NCBI RefSeq assembly: GCF_019734885.1 | Contig: NZ_JAAXCM010000032.1 | Location: forward strand, 62,001 to 126,000 | Length of the DNA: 64,000 nucleotides | From: Pseudocoprococcus catus | GTDB taxonomy: Bacteria; Bacillota; Clostridia; Lachnospirales; Lachnospiraceae | Reading direction: 5' to 3' | Shown here: piece after piece, positions 8,884 through 18,133 of the stretch | Position numbering within the stretch: position 1 is the first letter of the stretch | Layout of the letters: the number at the start of each line of letters is the position of its first letter | Notes under the pieces: generated by a model | What the model was told of the DNA's origin: nothing | Database searches by the model: none | What the model saw: only the letters and a program-made list of their open reading frames with translations | Translations under genes and position numbers: made by a program

Positions 8884-9828
8884 TTAAACACCCAGCGCTT
8901 GAAGACGCCTCTCTATAAAGGAAAGTATGTCCATCTGTACCTGTTCATAATCAAGTTCATTGAGTATTTCATGTCTGTCGCCGGGATAAATCTTCATTTC
9001 GACAGTTTTCACGCCTGTTTCCCGGTATGTCCTGCAAATCTCCGGCACGTCCTTACCGAAATGTCCAACAGGATCTTCACTTCCTGCCACAAATAAAAGC
9101 GGCACTTCTTTCGGCAGTTTACCGATATGGGCCGGCTCCTGAATAAAACTCAGCACATCAAATAAAACTTTATAGCCGTTCAATGTAAACATAAAACCGC
9201 AATAAGGATCTGCAAGATACGTATCCACATTCGCTTCATTCCGGGACAGCCAGTCATACTCCGTCCTGACGGATGGATACTGTTTATTATATGAGCCAAA
9301 TGCCATTTTCATCATCAGCTGACTTCGGTGATGTTCACCTCTGACAATACTCAGACTGTTGGCCGTTGTCTTTGCCGCACTCAGCAGTGCCGGAGGCTGT
9401 GAGCCGGTACCCATCAATATCGCGCCATCCAACTGCCTGCCATAAGTCATCAGGTATCGCCTTGCCATAAAAGAGCCCATACTGTGCCCTAAAAGGAAAT
9501 ACGGCAATCTCGGATACTGTGCCCGAATCGATGTCGTTACCTTATATAAATCATCCACCACCGTCTCCGAACCATTCACCCCAGGAAAATATCCCAGCTC
9601 ATCTTCATCTCTGGCAGTCTCCCCATGTCCCAGATGATCATTGCCAATCACCATGATGCCATGCTGCGCCAGAAAAGTAGCCAGCCTGTCATATCGGTCC
9701 ACATATTCACACATACCATGGGAGATTTGGACAATCGCCCTGATCTCATCCAACGGATGCCACGAAATCACATGAAGCTTATTCACCCCATTCGTTGAAT
9801 TCAAATAAAACTCTTCCTTTTCTACCAT
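8884..9828 (-). CDS. Alpha/beta hydrolase (monoacylglycerol lipase-like)
   Basis: This serine hydrolase of the lysophospholipase/monoglyceride lipase group (Hydrolase_4) has the nucleophile elbow GHSMGS, an oxyanion region HGMCEY, an acid in AGSEDPVG and a final His in PGDRHEILNE. I place the start at the Met preceded by a GGGGG tract (314 residues); the reading frame remains open further upstream but has no better ribosome site. It is followed within 14 bases by the acetyltransferase gene. A weak TATAAT lies upstream at 9922-9927. The substrate is probably a lipid ester or other carboxylic ester. Confidence 0.85.
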   Translation of the reverse strand: MVEKEEFYLNSTNGVNKLHVISWHPLDEIRAIVQISHGMCEYVDRYDRLATFLAQHGIMVIGNDHLGHGETARDEDELGYFPGVNGSETVVDDLYKVTTSIRAQYPRLPYFLLGHSMGSFMARRYLMTYGRQLDGAILMGTGSQPPALLSAAKTTANSLSIVRGEHHRSQLMMKMAFGSYNKQYPSVRTEYDWLSRNEANVDTYLADPYCGFMFTLNGYKVLFDVLSFIQEPAHIGKLPKEVPLLFVAGSEDPVGHFGKDVPEICRTYRETGVKTVEMKIYPGDRHEILNELDYEQVQMDILSFIERRLQALGV

Positions 9829-10119
9829 ACCTGCGCCCCCAGTTCGTTTCTCATCATACATCATCAATTCACATCCCGACTCCACCCTTCCCCACTTGAA
9901 GCCGATTATTTTATAACATCTATTATACCCGAATATCGCATAAAACACCAGAAATACACACAAACTGCCAACAACTTTTTATCCCTATTATCCAAATGTG
10001 TGTTATCATAAATATAGAAAAAATAATTTATCAAATATAACATCTACATTATCGCTATCACTCACGGATGTTTTTACATAAACTATTTTTACAAACAATA
10101 CCTCTGACATTCACAGACA

Positions 10120-10176
10120 GGTGGGATAGAACATTCTGTCTATTCCCTTGGATTAAGCTGAATATTCAATCCCACC
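10120..10176 (+). other. Structured leader of the PTS gene
   Basis: GGTGGGAT at 10120-10127 pairs perfectly with ATCCCACC at 10169-10176, just before the ribosome binding site. A competing short stem (AGACAG with CTGTCT, 10115-10120 and 10136-10141) overlaps the left arm. Mutually exclusive structures suit post-initiation control of a PTS gene, but no clear RAT-type antiterminator or terminator is present. Confidence 0.35.
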
Positions 10177-10194
10177 GTCCCGAAAGGATTTTTT

Positions 10195-12312
10195 ATGAAA
10201 AAACACATCTTCAGTCTTTTGCAGCGTATCGGTCAGTCTTTTATGCTGCCCATCGCTCTTCTGCCTATCGCCGGTATTTTTCTCGGCATCGGCAGTTCTC
10301 TGACAAATACAAACATGCTGGCCGCCTATCACCTGAAAGGGCTCATGGGGCCCGGAACAGCTCCTTACATCCTATTTTCACTGCTTAACAGTGCCGGATC
10401 CATCATTTTTGACAATCTGCCGATTCTTTTTGCTGTCGGTGTTGCTATCGGTATGGCCCGGACCGAAAAAGCCACAGCCGCACTTTCAAGTATTGTTGCT
10501 TTCTTTGTTATGCACAGTACCATCGGAAGTCTGATAACTTATACGGGCCGAAGCCATTCTTTTCTCACCGGTGCAACCACCGAAATTGTTGGCATTACGT
10601 CCCTGCAGATGGGTGTTTTCGGCGGCATCATTGTCGGGCTTGGCGTTGCCGCATTGCATAACCGTTTTTACAAAATTGAACTGCCCAGGGTTTTTTCGTT
10701 TTTTGGCGGAACACATTTTATCCCGATCATCAGCGCAATCACTTATGTCGGCATCGGTATTCTTATGTTCTATATCTGGCCGCCGATCCAGATTCTGATC
10801 AACGATGCAGGCAAACTGGTGCTGATGTCCGGATACGGCGGCACTTTTGTCTACGGGCTTCTGGAACGCGCCCTGATTCCTTTTGGGCTCCACCATGTTT
10901 TCTATATGCCTTTCTGGCAAACCGCTGTCGGCGGTCGTGAACTTGTAAACGGCCAGCTCATTGAAGGTGCCCAGAATATCTTTTTTGCAGAACTTGCCAG
11001 CCCTGATACTTCACATTTCAGTGTCGCAGCCACACGTTTTATGAGCGGTAAATTTCCGTTGATGATGTTCGGTCTTCCCGGCGCTGCCCTGGCTATGTAT
11101 ACCTGTGCCCGCCCTGAAAATAAAAAAGCTGTAGGAAGCCTTTTGCTGTCCGCAGCCATCTCCTCCGCTGTCACTGGAATTACAGAGCCCCTGGAATTTG
11201 CCTTTTTATTCGTCGCTCCGCCGCTATATGTCATTCACTGTGCATTTGCCGGCCTCTCCTATATGCTCATGCATATGCTGAATGTTGGTATCGGCATGAC
11301 ATTTTCCGGCGGTTTCCTGGATTTCTTCCTGTTCGGCATTCTCCAGGGCAATACCAAAACCAGCTGGCTGCATGTCATTCCTGTAGGTATCCTTTATTTC
11401 ATTGTCTATTTTACCATTTTCCGGGTAATGATTTTGAAATTTAACTATCAGACACCGGGACATGAAAAGGACAATGCCGCCCCTGTCAATAACGCTGACA
11501 ACAAAAATCAACAGATTCTTGACGGTCTGGGCGGTCTTGAGAACATTTCCGATTTAAGCTGCTGTGCGACGCGCCTGCGTGTCACTTTACATCGGCCCTC
11601 AAAGCTCAACAAAGAAAAGCTTCTCGCCACAGGCGCTGCTGCTGTTGTGGCCAATGGTGACGGCGTCCAGGTTGTCTACGGCCCGGAAGTCACGGTTATC
11701 CATGCCCGTCTGCAGGATTATATCACTCAGATCATTCCTGCTTCATCATCGACAACGGATAATTCCGCCGCAGTTCCAACAACTTCAGCAGAAATCTCAA
11801 ATCCTGCTGTTTCCGCAGAGGCAAAGGATTCTGACAATTTATCAGTTGCCGACACCATCATTGATATTGTCTATGCTCCTTGCAACGGTACGGTAATAAC
11901 CCTTAAAGAAGTGGCTGACGGCGTTTTCTCTGAAGGCTATATCGGCGATGGATTCGCCATCGAACCTGTTGACGGCAGTTTCTATGCACCATTTGACTGC
12001 ACGGTTGCCATGGTTTTTGACACACATCATGCCATCGCACTGCACACTGCCAATGGCACAGAGCTGATCCTTCATGTCGGTTTGGATACCGTCAAATTAA
12101 ACGGCCAGCATCTGGAAGTATTCGTCCAAGAAGGCCAGAAAATCCAAAAAGGGGATCTGATCCTGCGAGCTGACCTGGAAGGTATTCAATCAGCCGGTTG
12201 CAGAACCGTCACCCCTGTTGTCATCACCGGTGCCGGCGGCGCTGAATCCGTCGAACTTCTTAAAACAGGACCGGTTCACATCGGAGACGCTGTTCTTAAA
12301 GTCCATTATTAA
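10195..12312 (+). CDS. PTS glucose/GlcNAc-type transporter, IICBA fusion
   Basis: This 705-residue protein imports and phosphorylates a sugar, taking phosphate from HPr. The IIC membrane domain (~1-390) has the family segments LPIAGIFLGIG and ITGITEPLEFAFLF. IIB (~430-505) carries the phospho-Cys in SCCATRLRV. IIA of the glucose (Crr) type (~560-700) has THHAIALH and the phospho-His in LILHVGLDTV. An Ala/Ser-rich linker joins IIB and IIA. Glucose, GlcNAc or an alpha-glucoside are possible; the sequence alone does not decide. AAAGGA lies before the ATG. It stands alone between two terminator-like structures. Confidence 0.92.
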   Translation: MKKHIFSLLQRIGQSFMLPIALLPIAGIFLGIGSSLTNTNMLAAYHLKGLMGPGTAPYILFSLLNSAGSIIFDNLPILFAVGVAIGMARTEKATAALSSIVAFFVMHSTIGSLITYTGRSHSFLTGATTEIVGITSLQMGVFGGIIVGLGVAALHNRFYKIELPRVFSFFGGTHFIPIISAITYVGIGILMFYIWPPIQILINDAGKLVLMSGYGGTFVYGLLERALIPFGLHHVFYMPFWQTAVGGRELVNGQLIEGAQNIFFAELASPDTSHFSVAATRFMSGKFPLMMFGLPGAALAMYTCARPENKKAVGSLLLSAAISSAVTGITEPLEFAFLFVAPPLYVIHCAFAGLSYMLMHMLNVGIGMTFSGGFLDFFLFGILQGNTKTSWLHVIPVGILYFIVYFTIFRVMILKFNYQTPGHEKDNAAPVNNADNKNQQILDGLGGLENISDLSCCATRLRVTLHRPSKLNKEKLLATGAAAVVANGDGVQVVYGPEVTVIHARLQDYITQIIPASSSTTDNSAAVPTTSAEISNPAVSAEAKDSDNLSVADTIIDIVYAPCNGTVITLKEVADGVFSEGYIGDGFAIEPVDGSFYAPFDCTVAMVFDTHHAIALHTANGTELILHVGLDTVKLNGQHLEVFVQEGQKIQKGDLILRADLEGIQSAGCRTVTPVVITGAGGAESVELLKTGPVHIGDAVLKVHY

Positions 12313-12352
12313 TGTTCATCCGGATCGCAAATTCTATCTGTGTACCTTGACT

Positions 12353-12384
12353 AAAAAACGGAGCTGCAATGCAGCCCCGTTTTT
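12353..12384. terminator. Bidirectional terminator
   Basis: AAAAACGG-GCTGCA pairs with TGCAGC-CCGTTTTT between the convergent PTS gene and larE remnant, with A and T tracts on the two sides. Confidence 0.9.
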
Positions 12385-12387
12385 CGT

Positions 12388-12816
12388 CTAATGAAGTGTT
12401 TCGTTCATACTGCCTGTGCGGTAACCGCCCAGATCCAGTGTTACATATGTAAAACCAAGTTCTTTGAAATAGTTGTAAACTTTTTCACGGATCCCCTCAG
12501 CCAACAGTTTTTCAAACTCTGACGGCAGAATTTCGATTCTTGCCATTTTGTCATGGATTCTTACACGCACTTGATAGAATCCCAGATCAAGCAGGAGCTG
12601 TTCAGCTTTCTCCACCATACCAAGCTTTTCTTCATTAATGGTTTCTCCATAAACAAAACGCGAAGACAGGCAGGCAAAGGACTGCTTATTCCATGTGGAA
12701 AGTCCCAATTCCTTTGATAACTCACGAATCTCCTGTTTGTTCAGTTCTGCTGCACGAAGGGGACTGCTGACCCCCAGCTCTTTGACAGCCACAAGTCCCG
12801 CTGCAAGACAGATTGC
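12388..12816 (-). pseudogene. larE: C-terminal remnant of larE
   Basis: The ~140 residues match the C-terminal half of LarE, the ATP-dependent sulfur transferase that makes the nickel-pincer nucleotide cofactor. Recognisable are GLVAVKELGVSSPL, the Cys segment SFACLSSRF, GFYQVRVRIHD and LGGYRTGSMNE. The N-terminal PP-loop half (SGGVDS region) is missing: the frame runs back without a break into the stop codon of the P-type ATPase gene. No good ribosome site precedes the GTG at 12792. No larA, larB or larC is in the window. A deletion or recombination that joined the ATPase gene to the end of larE is the simplest explanation. Confidence 0.8.
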
Positions 12817-14685
12817 TTACAAATTCTTCACATACAATGTACGAATCGCATTCAGCACGGCAATAACCATCACACCTACATCCGCAAAAATCGCAACCCA
12901 CATATTGGCAATGCCCAGGGCACCGAGAATCAGACAAATGACTTTAACACCGATGGCAAAATAAATATTCTCATAAACAATTCTCAGACACTTGCGGGCA
13001 ATTCTGATGGCCTTGGCAATCTTCAGTGGATCATCATCCATCAAAACAATATCCGCTGCTTCAATGGCTGCATCAGATCCCATAGCACCCATCGCAATAC
13101 CGATATCTGCTCTTGAAAGTACCGGCGCATCATTAATACCGTCACCCACAAAAGCCAGTTTCTCTTTCTCATTCTTCTGTGACAGCAGTTTTTCTACCAT
13201 AGCAACCTTATCACCCGGGAGTAATTCACTGTATACTTCATCAATCCCCAGATCCGCCGCCACTTTGTCCGCGACACGTTTGGCATCTCCTGTCAGCATA
13301 ACGGTCTTCCTGATGCCAGCCGCTTTCAAGGCTCTGATGGCCTCTTCTGCATGCGGTTTCAGCAAATCAGCGATCAGAATATGACCGACATATTCCCCGT
13401 CTACTGCCAGATGGACAATTGTACCGACACTGTGACACTCCTGATAAGGAATTCCTTTCATCTCCATCAACTTGGCATTGCCGGCAGCAACGGTTCTGCC
13501 GTCTACCTTTGCGATGACACCTTTACCGCTGACTTCCTGCACATCCGTTACTCTGCTCTGATCAATGGCCTTGCCATACGCTTTCTGAAGGCTGCGGCTG
13601 ATCGGATGGGATGAAAAACTCTCTGCCAATGCGGCATACTCAAGGATTTCATCCATCGGCAATGTATTGTGATGCACACCTGTTACTTCAAATACACCTT
13701 GTGTCATTGTACCTGTCTTGTCAAATACGACATATTTCGTTCCGGCCAGTGTCTCCAGATAATTAGAACCCTTTACAAGGACACCTGCGTTGCTGGCTCC
13801 GCCGATACCGGCGAAAAAGCTAAGAGGAATGCTGATAACAAGGGCACATGGGCAGCTGATGACAAGGAATGTCAACGCTCGCATGATCCAGTCTCCCCAT
13901 TCCGGCGAGAGACCCATAAATATCATCCTCACAACCGGCGGAAGCACTGCCAATGCTAATGCGCCATAACATACAGCCGGTGTGTAATACTTGGCAAACT
14001 TGGAAATAAAGTTCTCTGAACGGGACTTTCTGGAGCTGGCATTCTCTACCATATCCAGAATCTTGGAAACCGTAGACTCACCAAATTCCTTTGTTGTCTT
14101 AATTCTGAGAACACCCGTCATATTGATGCAACCGCTGATCACTTCATCACCTTCCGATGCATCTCTCGGCACACTCTCTCCTGTTAGTGCGCTTGTATTC
14201 AATGTGGTAGTTCCCTCAATGATCACGCCGTCAATAGGCACTTTCTCACCCGGCTTGACAACGATGATACTGCCAATCTCAACTTCATCCGGGTCTACTT
14301 CCTCAATCTCACCGTCACGCTCGATATTCGCATAATCCGGACGAATATCCATCAAATCACTGATATTCCTTCTGCTCTTGCCCACAGCATAGCTCTGGAA
14401 CAGCTCGCCAATCTGGTAAAACAGCATAACAGCAACACCTTCACGATAATCACCAAGGGCAATCGCGCCTACGGTTGCTACCGCCATAAGAAAATTCTCG
14501 TCAAACACCTGATGATTCTTAATACCCTTGCCGGCCTTGATCAGAATATCATATCCAATGACAAGATACGGAATCATAAATAAAACAAACGCCGTATAGC
14601 CCTCAACCGGAAGAAAAGAAAAAGCAATCATCAAAACAGCTGCTATAATAATTCTTGTCAAAACCTTTTTCTGCTTCTTATTCAT
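12817..14685 (-). CDS. Zn/Cd-type heavy-metal P1B ATPase
   Basis: This is a 622-residue metal efflux ATPase. It has the actuator TGES motif, the metal-binding CPC in VISCPCALVIS, phosphorylation motif DKTGTMT, the HP motif SSHPI and the hinge GDGINDAP. The last helix segment with Asp followed by VLNAIR is typical of the Zn/Cd group. It has no N-terminal HMA domain; a separate 72-residue HMA protein is encoded upstream. Start chosen at an ATG ten bases after AAGGAG; the GTG nine bases earlier is too close to that site. Its end abuts a larE remnant. Confidence 0.9.
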   Translation of the reverse strand: MNKKQKKVLTRIIIAAVLMIAFSFLPVEGYTAFVLFMIPYLVIGYDILIKAGKGIKNHQVFDENFLMAVATVGAIALGDYREGVAVMLFYQIGELFQSYAVGKSRRNISDLMDIRPDYANIERDGEIEEVDPDEVEIGSIIVVKPGEKVPIDGVIIEGTTTLNTSALTGESVPRDASEGDEVISGCINMTGVLRIKTTKEFGESTVSKILDMVENASSRKSRSENFISKFAKYYTPAVCYGALALAVLPPVVRMIFMGLSPEWGDWIMRALTFLVISCPCALVISIPLSFFAGIGGASNAGVLVKGSNYLETLAGTKYVVFDKTGTMTQGVFEVTGVHHNTLPMDEILEYAALAESFSSHPISRSLQKAYGKAIDQSRVTDVQEVSGKGVIAKVDGRTVAAGNAKLMEMKGIPYQECHSVGTIVHLAVDGEYVGHILIADLLKPHAEEAIRALKAAGIRKTVMLTGDAKRVADKVAADLGIDEVYSELLPGDKVAMVEKLLSQKNEKEKLAFVGDGINDAPVLSRADIGIAMGAMGSDAAIEAADIVLMDDDPLKIAKAIRIARKCLRIVYENIYFAIGVKVICLILGALGIANMWVAIFADVGVMVIAVLNAIRTLYVKNL

Positions 14686-14743
14686 ACATCTCACACTCCT
14701 TCAGCCTCCATATCAATGGTCCAAAATTCCATATCTATGACAG

Positions 14744-14853
14744 GATACCAGGGTCAGACGCATCCAATCCTGGTATCGTAAAACTTAATTTAACTCAATT
14801 GACTACGTTCAACCTGACAATGTACAACAGATGGGCAATCAATACCCATCTGT
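14744..14853 (-). other. Two intra-operon hairpins
   Basis: Two perfect 9-bp stems (14744-14752 with 14769-14777; 14827-14835 with 14845-14853) lie between the HMA gene and the ATPase gene. Neither has a T tract, so they are more likely RNA processing or stability elements that keep the small chaperone message more abundant. Confidence 0.5.
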
Positions 14854-14866
14854 CATTCACTATCTC

Positions 14867-15085
14867 TTAAAGGAAAATTTCACAATCGTCTTCAACCTTC
14901 TTGCAATTCTTCAGCACTTCCTGCATTACTTCCTTCGGAGCAGCCCCTTCTTCAAATTCAACGTTCATCTTCAAAGTCATAAAGTTCACAACAGCATTCT
15001 TCACACCGGCTGTCTTGTTGGCAGCTTCTTCCATCTTGTTGGCACAATTTGCACAATCTACATCAATCTTATAAGTCTTCTTCAT
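14867..15085 (-). CDS. HMA-domain metal chaperone
   Basis: A 72-residue ferredoxin-like HMA protein of the CopZ type, with metal-binding Cys11 and Cys14 in VDCANCANK. It has an AAGGAG site and sits upstream of a P1B ATPase that lacks its own HMA domain, so it probably hands metal to that pump or acts as a detached regulatory domain. Zn or Cd is suggested by the partner pump. Confidence 0.88.
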   Translation of the reverse strand: MKKTYKIDVDCANCANKMEEAANKTAGVKNAVVNFMTLKMNVEFEEGAAPKEVMQEVLKNCKKVEDDCEIFL

Positions 15086-15136
15086 GATAAACTCTCCTTC
15101 TTAAAGTTAAAGTCTATGTCGTTTATTGTTTTTGGT

Positions 15137-15165
15137 TATTCATATGCTCATTTATTCATATGTTA
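15137..15165 (-). promoter_or_regulatory. ArsR/SmtB-like operator
   Basis: Two CATATG-containing half sites (15141-15146 and 15157-15162), with a shared TTCATATG core, form an imperfect palindrome resembling the ATATGAA-containing operators of ArsR/SmtB metal sensors. It lies ~60 bases upstream of the HMA gene. No arsR-type gene is in the window, so the regulator would act from elsewhere. Confidence 0.45.
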
Positions 15166-15293
15166 ATTTAAGTATATCATACATCCACCTGATGTCAATA
15201 GAATCTACTTTTTTTTCGAAACTTTTACTCCTTTTGGTTTTTCTATAGTCTTAATCCATATCCAATGATATAATGTACAAAAGGAGGCTTTTT

Positions 15294-17303
15294 ATGAATC
15301 GAATAAAACAAAGACTACTAACTTTTATGATTAGCGCTGCACTGGTTATTGGTATATTTCCAGCCATTCCAGCCATAGCTGACACAGATGACAGCACTTC
15401 ATCAGGAGAAAGCGTCTATGTTCTTTATACCAATGATATTCATTGCGAAGTCAGCGGCTACCCTGCCCTTGCGGCCTACCGTGCACAATTGCTTGAAAAC
15501 GGAGAAAATGTTGTAACGGTCGATGCCGGAGATGCCATTCAAGGTGAAGCCATCGGTGCTCAGACAAAGGGCTCTGCCATTATTGATATCATGAACACTG
15601 TCGGTTATGATTATGCAATTCCTGGCAATCACGAATTTGACTATTCATTATCCACTTTTCTGGATTTGACCAAAAACGCTGATTTTACTTATCTTTCAGC
15701 CAATTTTGTTGATCTTCAGACCGGCAGTACCGTCTTCACACCATATGCTGTCAAAGATTTCGACGGCAAAAAAGCTGCTTTTATCGGTATATGCACGCCA
15801 GAAACTTACACTAAGTCAACACCGGTTTATTTCCAGGATGAGAACGGAAACTATCTTTACAGTTTTTCTGAAAATACATTTTATGAAACAATACAGAATA
15901 CGATTGATCAGGCCCGGGAAGATGGTGCGGATATCGTTATAGCTGTAGGTCATCTCGGTATCAATGGAACAGCAAGCGGTTGGAAATCCACAGATGTTAT
16001 CGCCAATACGACAGGTATTGATGTCTTCATCGATGGACATTCTCACGAAACCATTGCCAACAACATTTACCAGAACAAAGATGGCGAAGATGTCCCACTG
16101 ACATCTACAGGCACCAAATTTGATAATTTCGGCATTATGAAAATCCAAATGGATGCATCGGATGCATCCAATGATATTTCTATTACGGCTCAGCTGCTTC
16201 ATCCATCAGAAGTCACTTACGACAGTTCCGAAGCTGCTTCTGAAGCTTATCATTCTGTTCAGAACAAAATTGATCATTACAACCAGGAGCTCTCTTATCT
16301 CTATGAAGTATTGGGAACTGCTGAAACAGAATTGACAATTAATAATGCCGAGGGTGTTCGGCGCATCCGCAGTGGCGAAACCAATCTTGGCGACTTTGTT
16401 GCAGATGCTTACCGCTCCATCTGTCAGGCAGATATTGCACTTGTCAACGGCGGCGGCATCCGTGCCTCTGTCAGTGCGGGCGATGTCACACGAAAATCAC
16501 TGATGGATGTAAACCCCTGGAGCAACGCAATGTGCGTTATTGAAGCATCAGGTCAGCAGATCCTTGATGCTTTAGAGCATGGTGCTCGAAACCTTCCTGA
16601 AGAAAACGGCGGCTTTCTCCAGGTTTCAGGTCTCACCTACGATATTGACACATGGAAAGAAAGCCCGGTTATCATGGATGAACAGGGCACGTTCCAGAGT
16701 ATAGACCCGGCAAAGGAACGCCGCATAACGAATGTCAAAGTTAACGGCCAGGCATTGGAGCCTGATAAAATGTACACTGTCTGCGGCAGTGTCTATACAC
16801 TGCAGAATTCCGGTGATGGATTTACAATGTTTAAAAATGACAAAGTTGTTGCTCAGGATAATCTGCCAACTGACGCTACCATGCTGATTTCTTATTTTAC
16901 AGATGTCTTAAATGGCAGAATCACCGCCGGACAATATGGCAATATCGCCGGTGAAGGCAGAATTATCATCCACACGGATGCTTCCCAGCACCCTGAGGAT
17001 GATAAGAAAGAGGATTCCGGCAAAGAAACCGAAGTACCGGAAACACAAAAGCCAGAGTCTGAGACAACACCCGAAACTGAATCGGAATCCGAGACAAAGG
17101 AAACTGAAAAGGTCACACCTTCAGACCAAAACAATAAAAAACCAACTCCAACAACATCAAAGAAAACGGCCTCCTCAGCGAAAACAGCTAAGAAAGCCGT
17201 TAAGACAGGCGATTCAACACCAGTTGAACCATTGGCCGTTACAGCCCTTGCCTCTGTAGCTGTTATCATTATCATCACGGCTAAAAAGAAAAAGCGACTG
17301 TAA
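15294..17303 (+). CDS. Surface 5'-nucleotidase (UshA-like)
   Basis: This is a 669-residue secreted phosphoesterase that releases phosphate from nucleotides. A signal peptide (~1-31) is followed by a metallophosphoesterase domain with NDIHCE, GDAIQGE, GNHEFDY, GHLG and DGHSHE metal ligands, then the 5'-nucleotidase C-terminal domain (NGGGIRAS, SGDGFTMFK). A Glu/Thr/Lys-rich spacer leads to VKTGDSTP, a hydrophobic helix and a KKKKRL tail, a layout of cell-wall or membrane-anchored proteins of this group. AAGGAGG precedes the chosen ATG; an upstream in-frame ATG lacks a site. Confidence 0.93.
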   Translation: MNRIKQRLLTFMISAALVIGIFPAIPAIADTDDSTSSGESVYVLYTNDIHCEVSGYPALAAYRAQLLENGENVVTVDAGDAIQGEAIGAQTKGSAIIDIMNTVGYDYAIPGNHEFDYSLSTFLDLTKNADFTYLSANFVDLQTGSTVFTPYAVKDFDGKKAAFIGICTPETYTKSTPVYFQDENGNYLYSFSENTFYETIQNTIDQAREDGADIVIAVGHLGINGTASGWKSTDVIANTTGIDVFIDGHSHETIANNIYQNKDGEDVPLTSTGTKFDNFGIMKIQMDASDASNDISITAQLLHPSEVTYDSSEAASEAYHSVQNKIDHYNQELSYLYEVLGTAETELTINNAEGVRRIRSGETNLGDFVADAYRSICQADIALVNGGGIRASVSAGDVTRKSLMDVNPWSNAMCVIEASGQQILDALEHGARNLPEENGGFLQVSGLTYDIDTWKESPVIMDEQGTFQSIDPAKERRITNVKVNGQALEPDKMYTVCGSVYTLQNSGDGFTMFKNDKVVAQDNLPTDATMLISYFTDVLNGRITAGQYGNIAGEGRIIIHTDASQHPEDDKKEDSGKETEVPETQKPESETTPETESESETKETEKVTPSDQNNKKPTPTTSKKTASSAKTAKKAVKTGDSTPVEPLAVTALASVAVIIIITAKKKKRL

Positions 17304-17322
17304 CATCATCATTTAAAAACAA

Positions 17323-17366
17323 AGACTCTGAAGTGCAATACTAACTGCTCTTCAGAGTCTCTTTTT
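17323..17366. terminator. Bidirectional terminator
   Basis: AGACTCTGAAG at 17323-17333 pairs with CTTCAGAGTCT at 17350-17360, followed by a T tract; it lies between convergent genes. Confidence 0.88.
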
Positions 17367-17898
17367 ATATGCTTTTATATGTCTCCAGAAATTCCTGATA
17401 CATATTTTGTCCCACATAGTTTTGTCTGTGGTAAACACCATTCAATGCATAGGAGACCAGTTCGTCCCCTACATATTCCAGACGCAGAGAGAAGAACGGT
17501 GCATCATGCTGCATAAGCCAGAAGAAAATCTTATCTCCCTCCCAGACTTTCAGGTTAAATACCTCTTTCTTTTCCAACCACTCCAGGTTTCCCTCATTAC
17601 ACTCAATCATCTCACCTTCCCATCCATCTGCTGTATAGAGGTGCATAAATTCTGTCTCATAACGATCCGTCACAAAGGTAATAATACCCCTGAACTTCCA
17701 TGACGTCAATGTAAGTCCAGTTTCTTCACAAACTTCCCGAAGCAAACAATCCTCAGGACTTTCCTTGTCTTCAAATTTGCCACCCACGCCAATCCATTTA
17801 TCTTTATTAATATCATGCTCTTTTTTGACACGATGCAGCATCAGATATTGATTGCCTTTTTCCATATAACATAATGTTGTTAAAAGCATTCGTTTCAT
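17365..17898 (-). CDS. Nudix hydrolase (MutT-like)
   Basis: A 177-residue Nudix protein. The box is complete: G at the start of GKFEDKESP, then LLREVCEETGL, giving the GX5EX7REUXEEXGU pattern. Annotated relatives are often called 8-oxo-dGTP diphosphatases, but substrate cannot be read from sequence. It is transcribed alone and ends within the shared terminator region. Confidence 0.88.
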   Translation of the reverse strand: MKRMLLTTLCYMEKGNQYLMLHRVKKEHDINKDKWIGVGGKFEDKESPEDCLLREVCEETGLTLTSWKFRGIITFVTDRYETEFMHLYTADGWEGEMIECNEGNLEWLEKKEVFNLKVWEGDKIFFWLMQHDAPFFSLRLEYVGDELVSYALNGVYHRQNYVGQNMYQEFLETYKSI

Positions 17899-17991
17899 AT
17901 CTCTCTATCCATTCCTTTCGATCATTCACTTCATTTGTTTTGTCCATTCACAGCTGTCATTTATCAGATTTATCATACACCATTTAACCAA

Positions 17992-18050
17992 AAAAGTGTA
18001 CTTTCAAACGAAAGAAAAACATTTCTCTTCATTAATGAAAGTACACTTTT
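17992..18050. terminator. Long hairpin after the opp operon
   Basis: A perfect 15-bp inverted repeat (17992-18006 with 18036-18050) with A-rich and T-rich ends lies ~85 bases past the oppF stop. It would stop the opp message on the minus strand. Confidence 0.82.
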
Positions 18051-18133
18051 ATCTTCATTTTAAAACACACTCAGATTCCATATATGTAAGTAAACACCAT
18101 GGAATTCACTACATGCGTTCTATGAATACAGCA

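Noticed and set aside
15269-15274. TATAAT before the 5'-nucleotidase gene
   Set aside because: A start from it would fall inside the ribosome binding site, leaving no usable leader.
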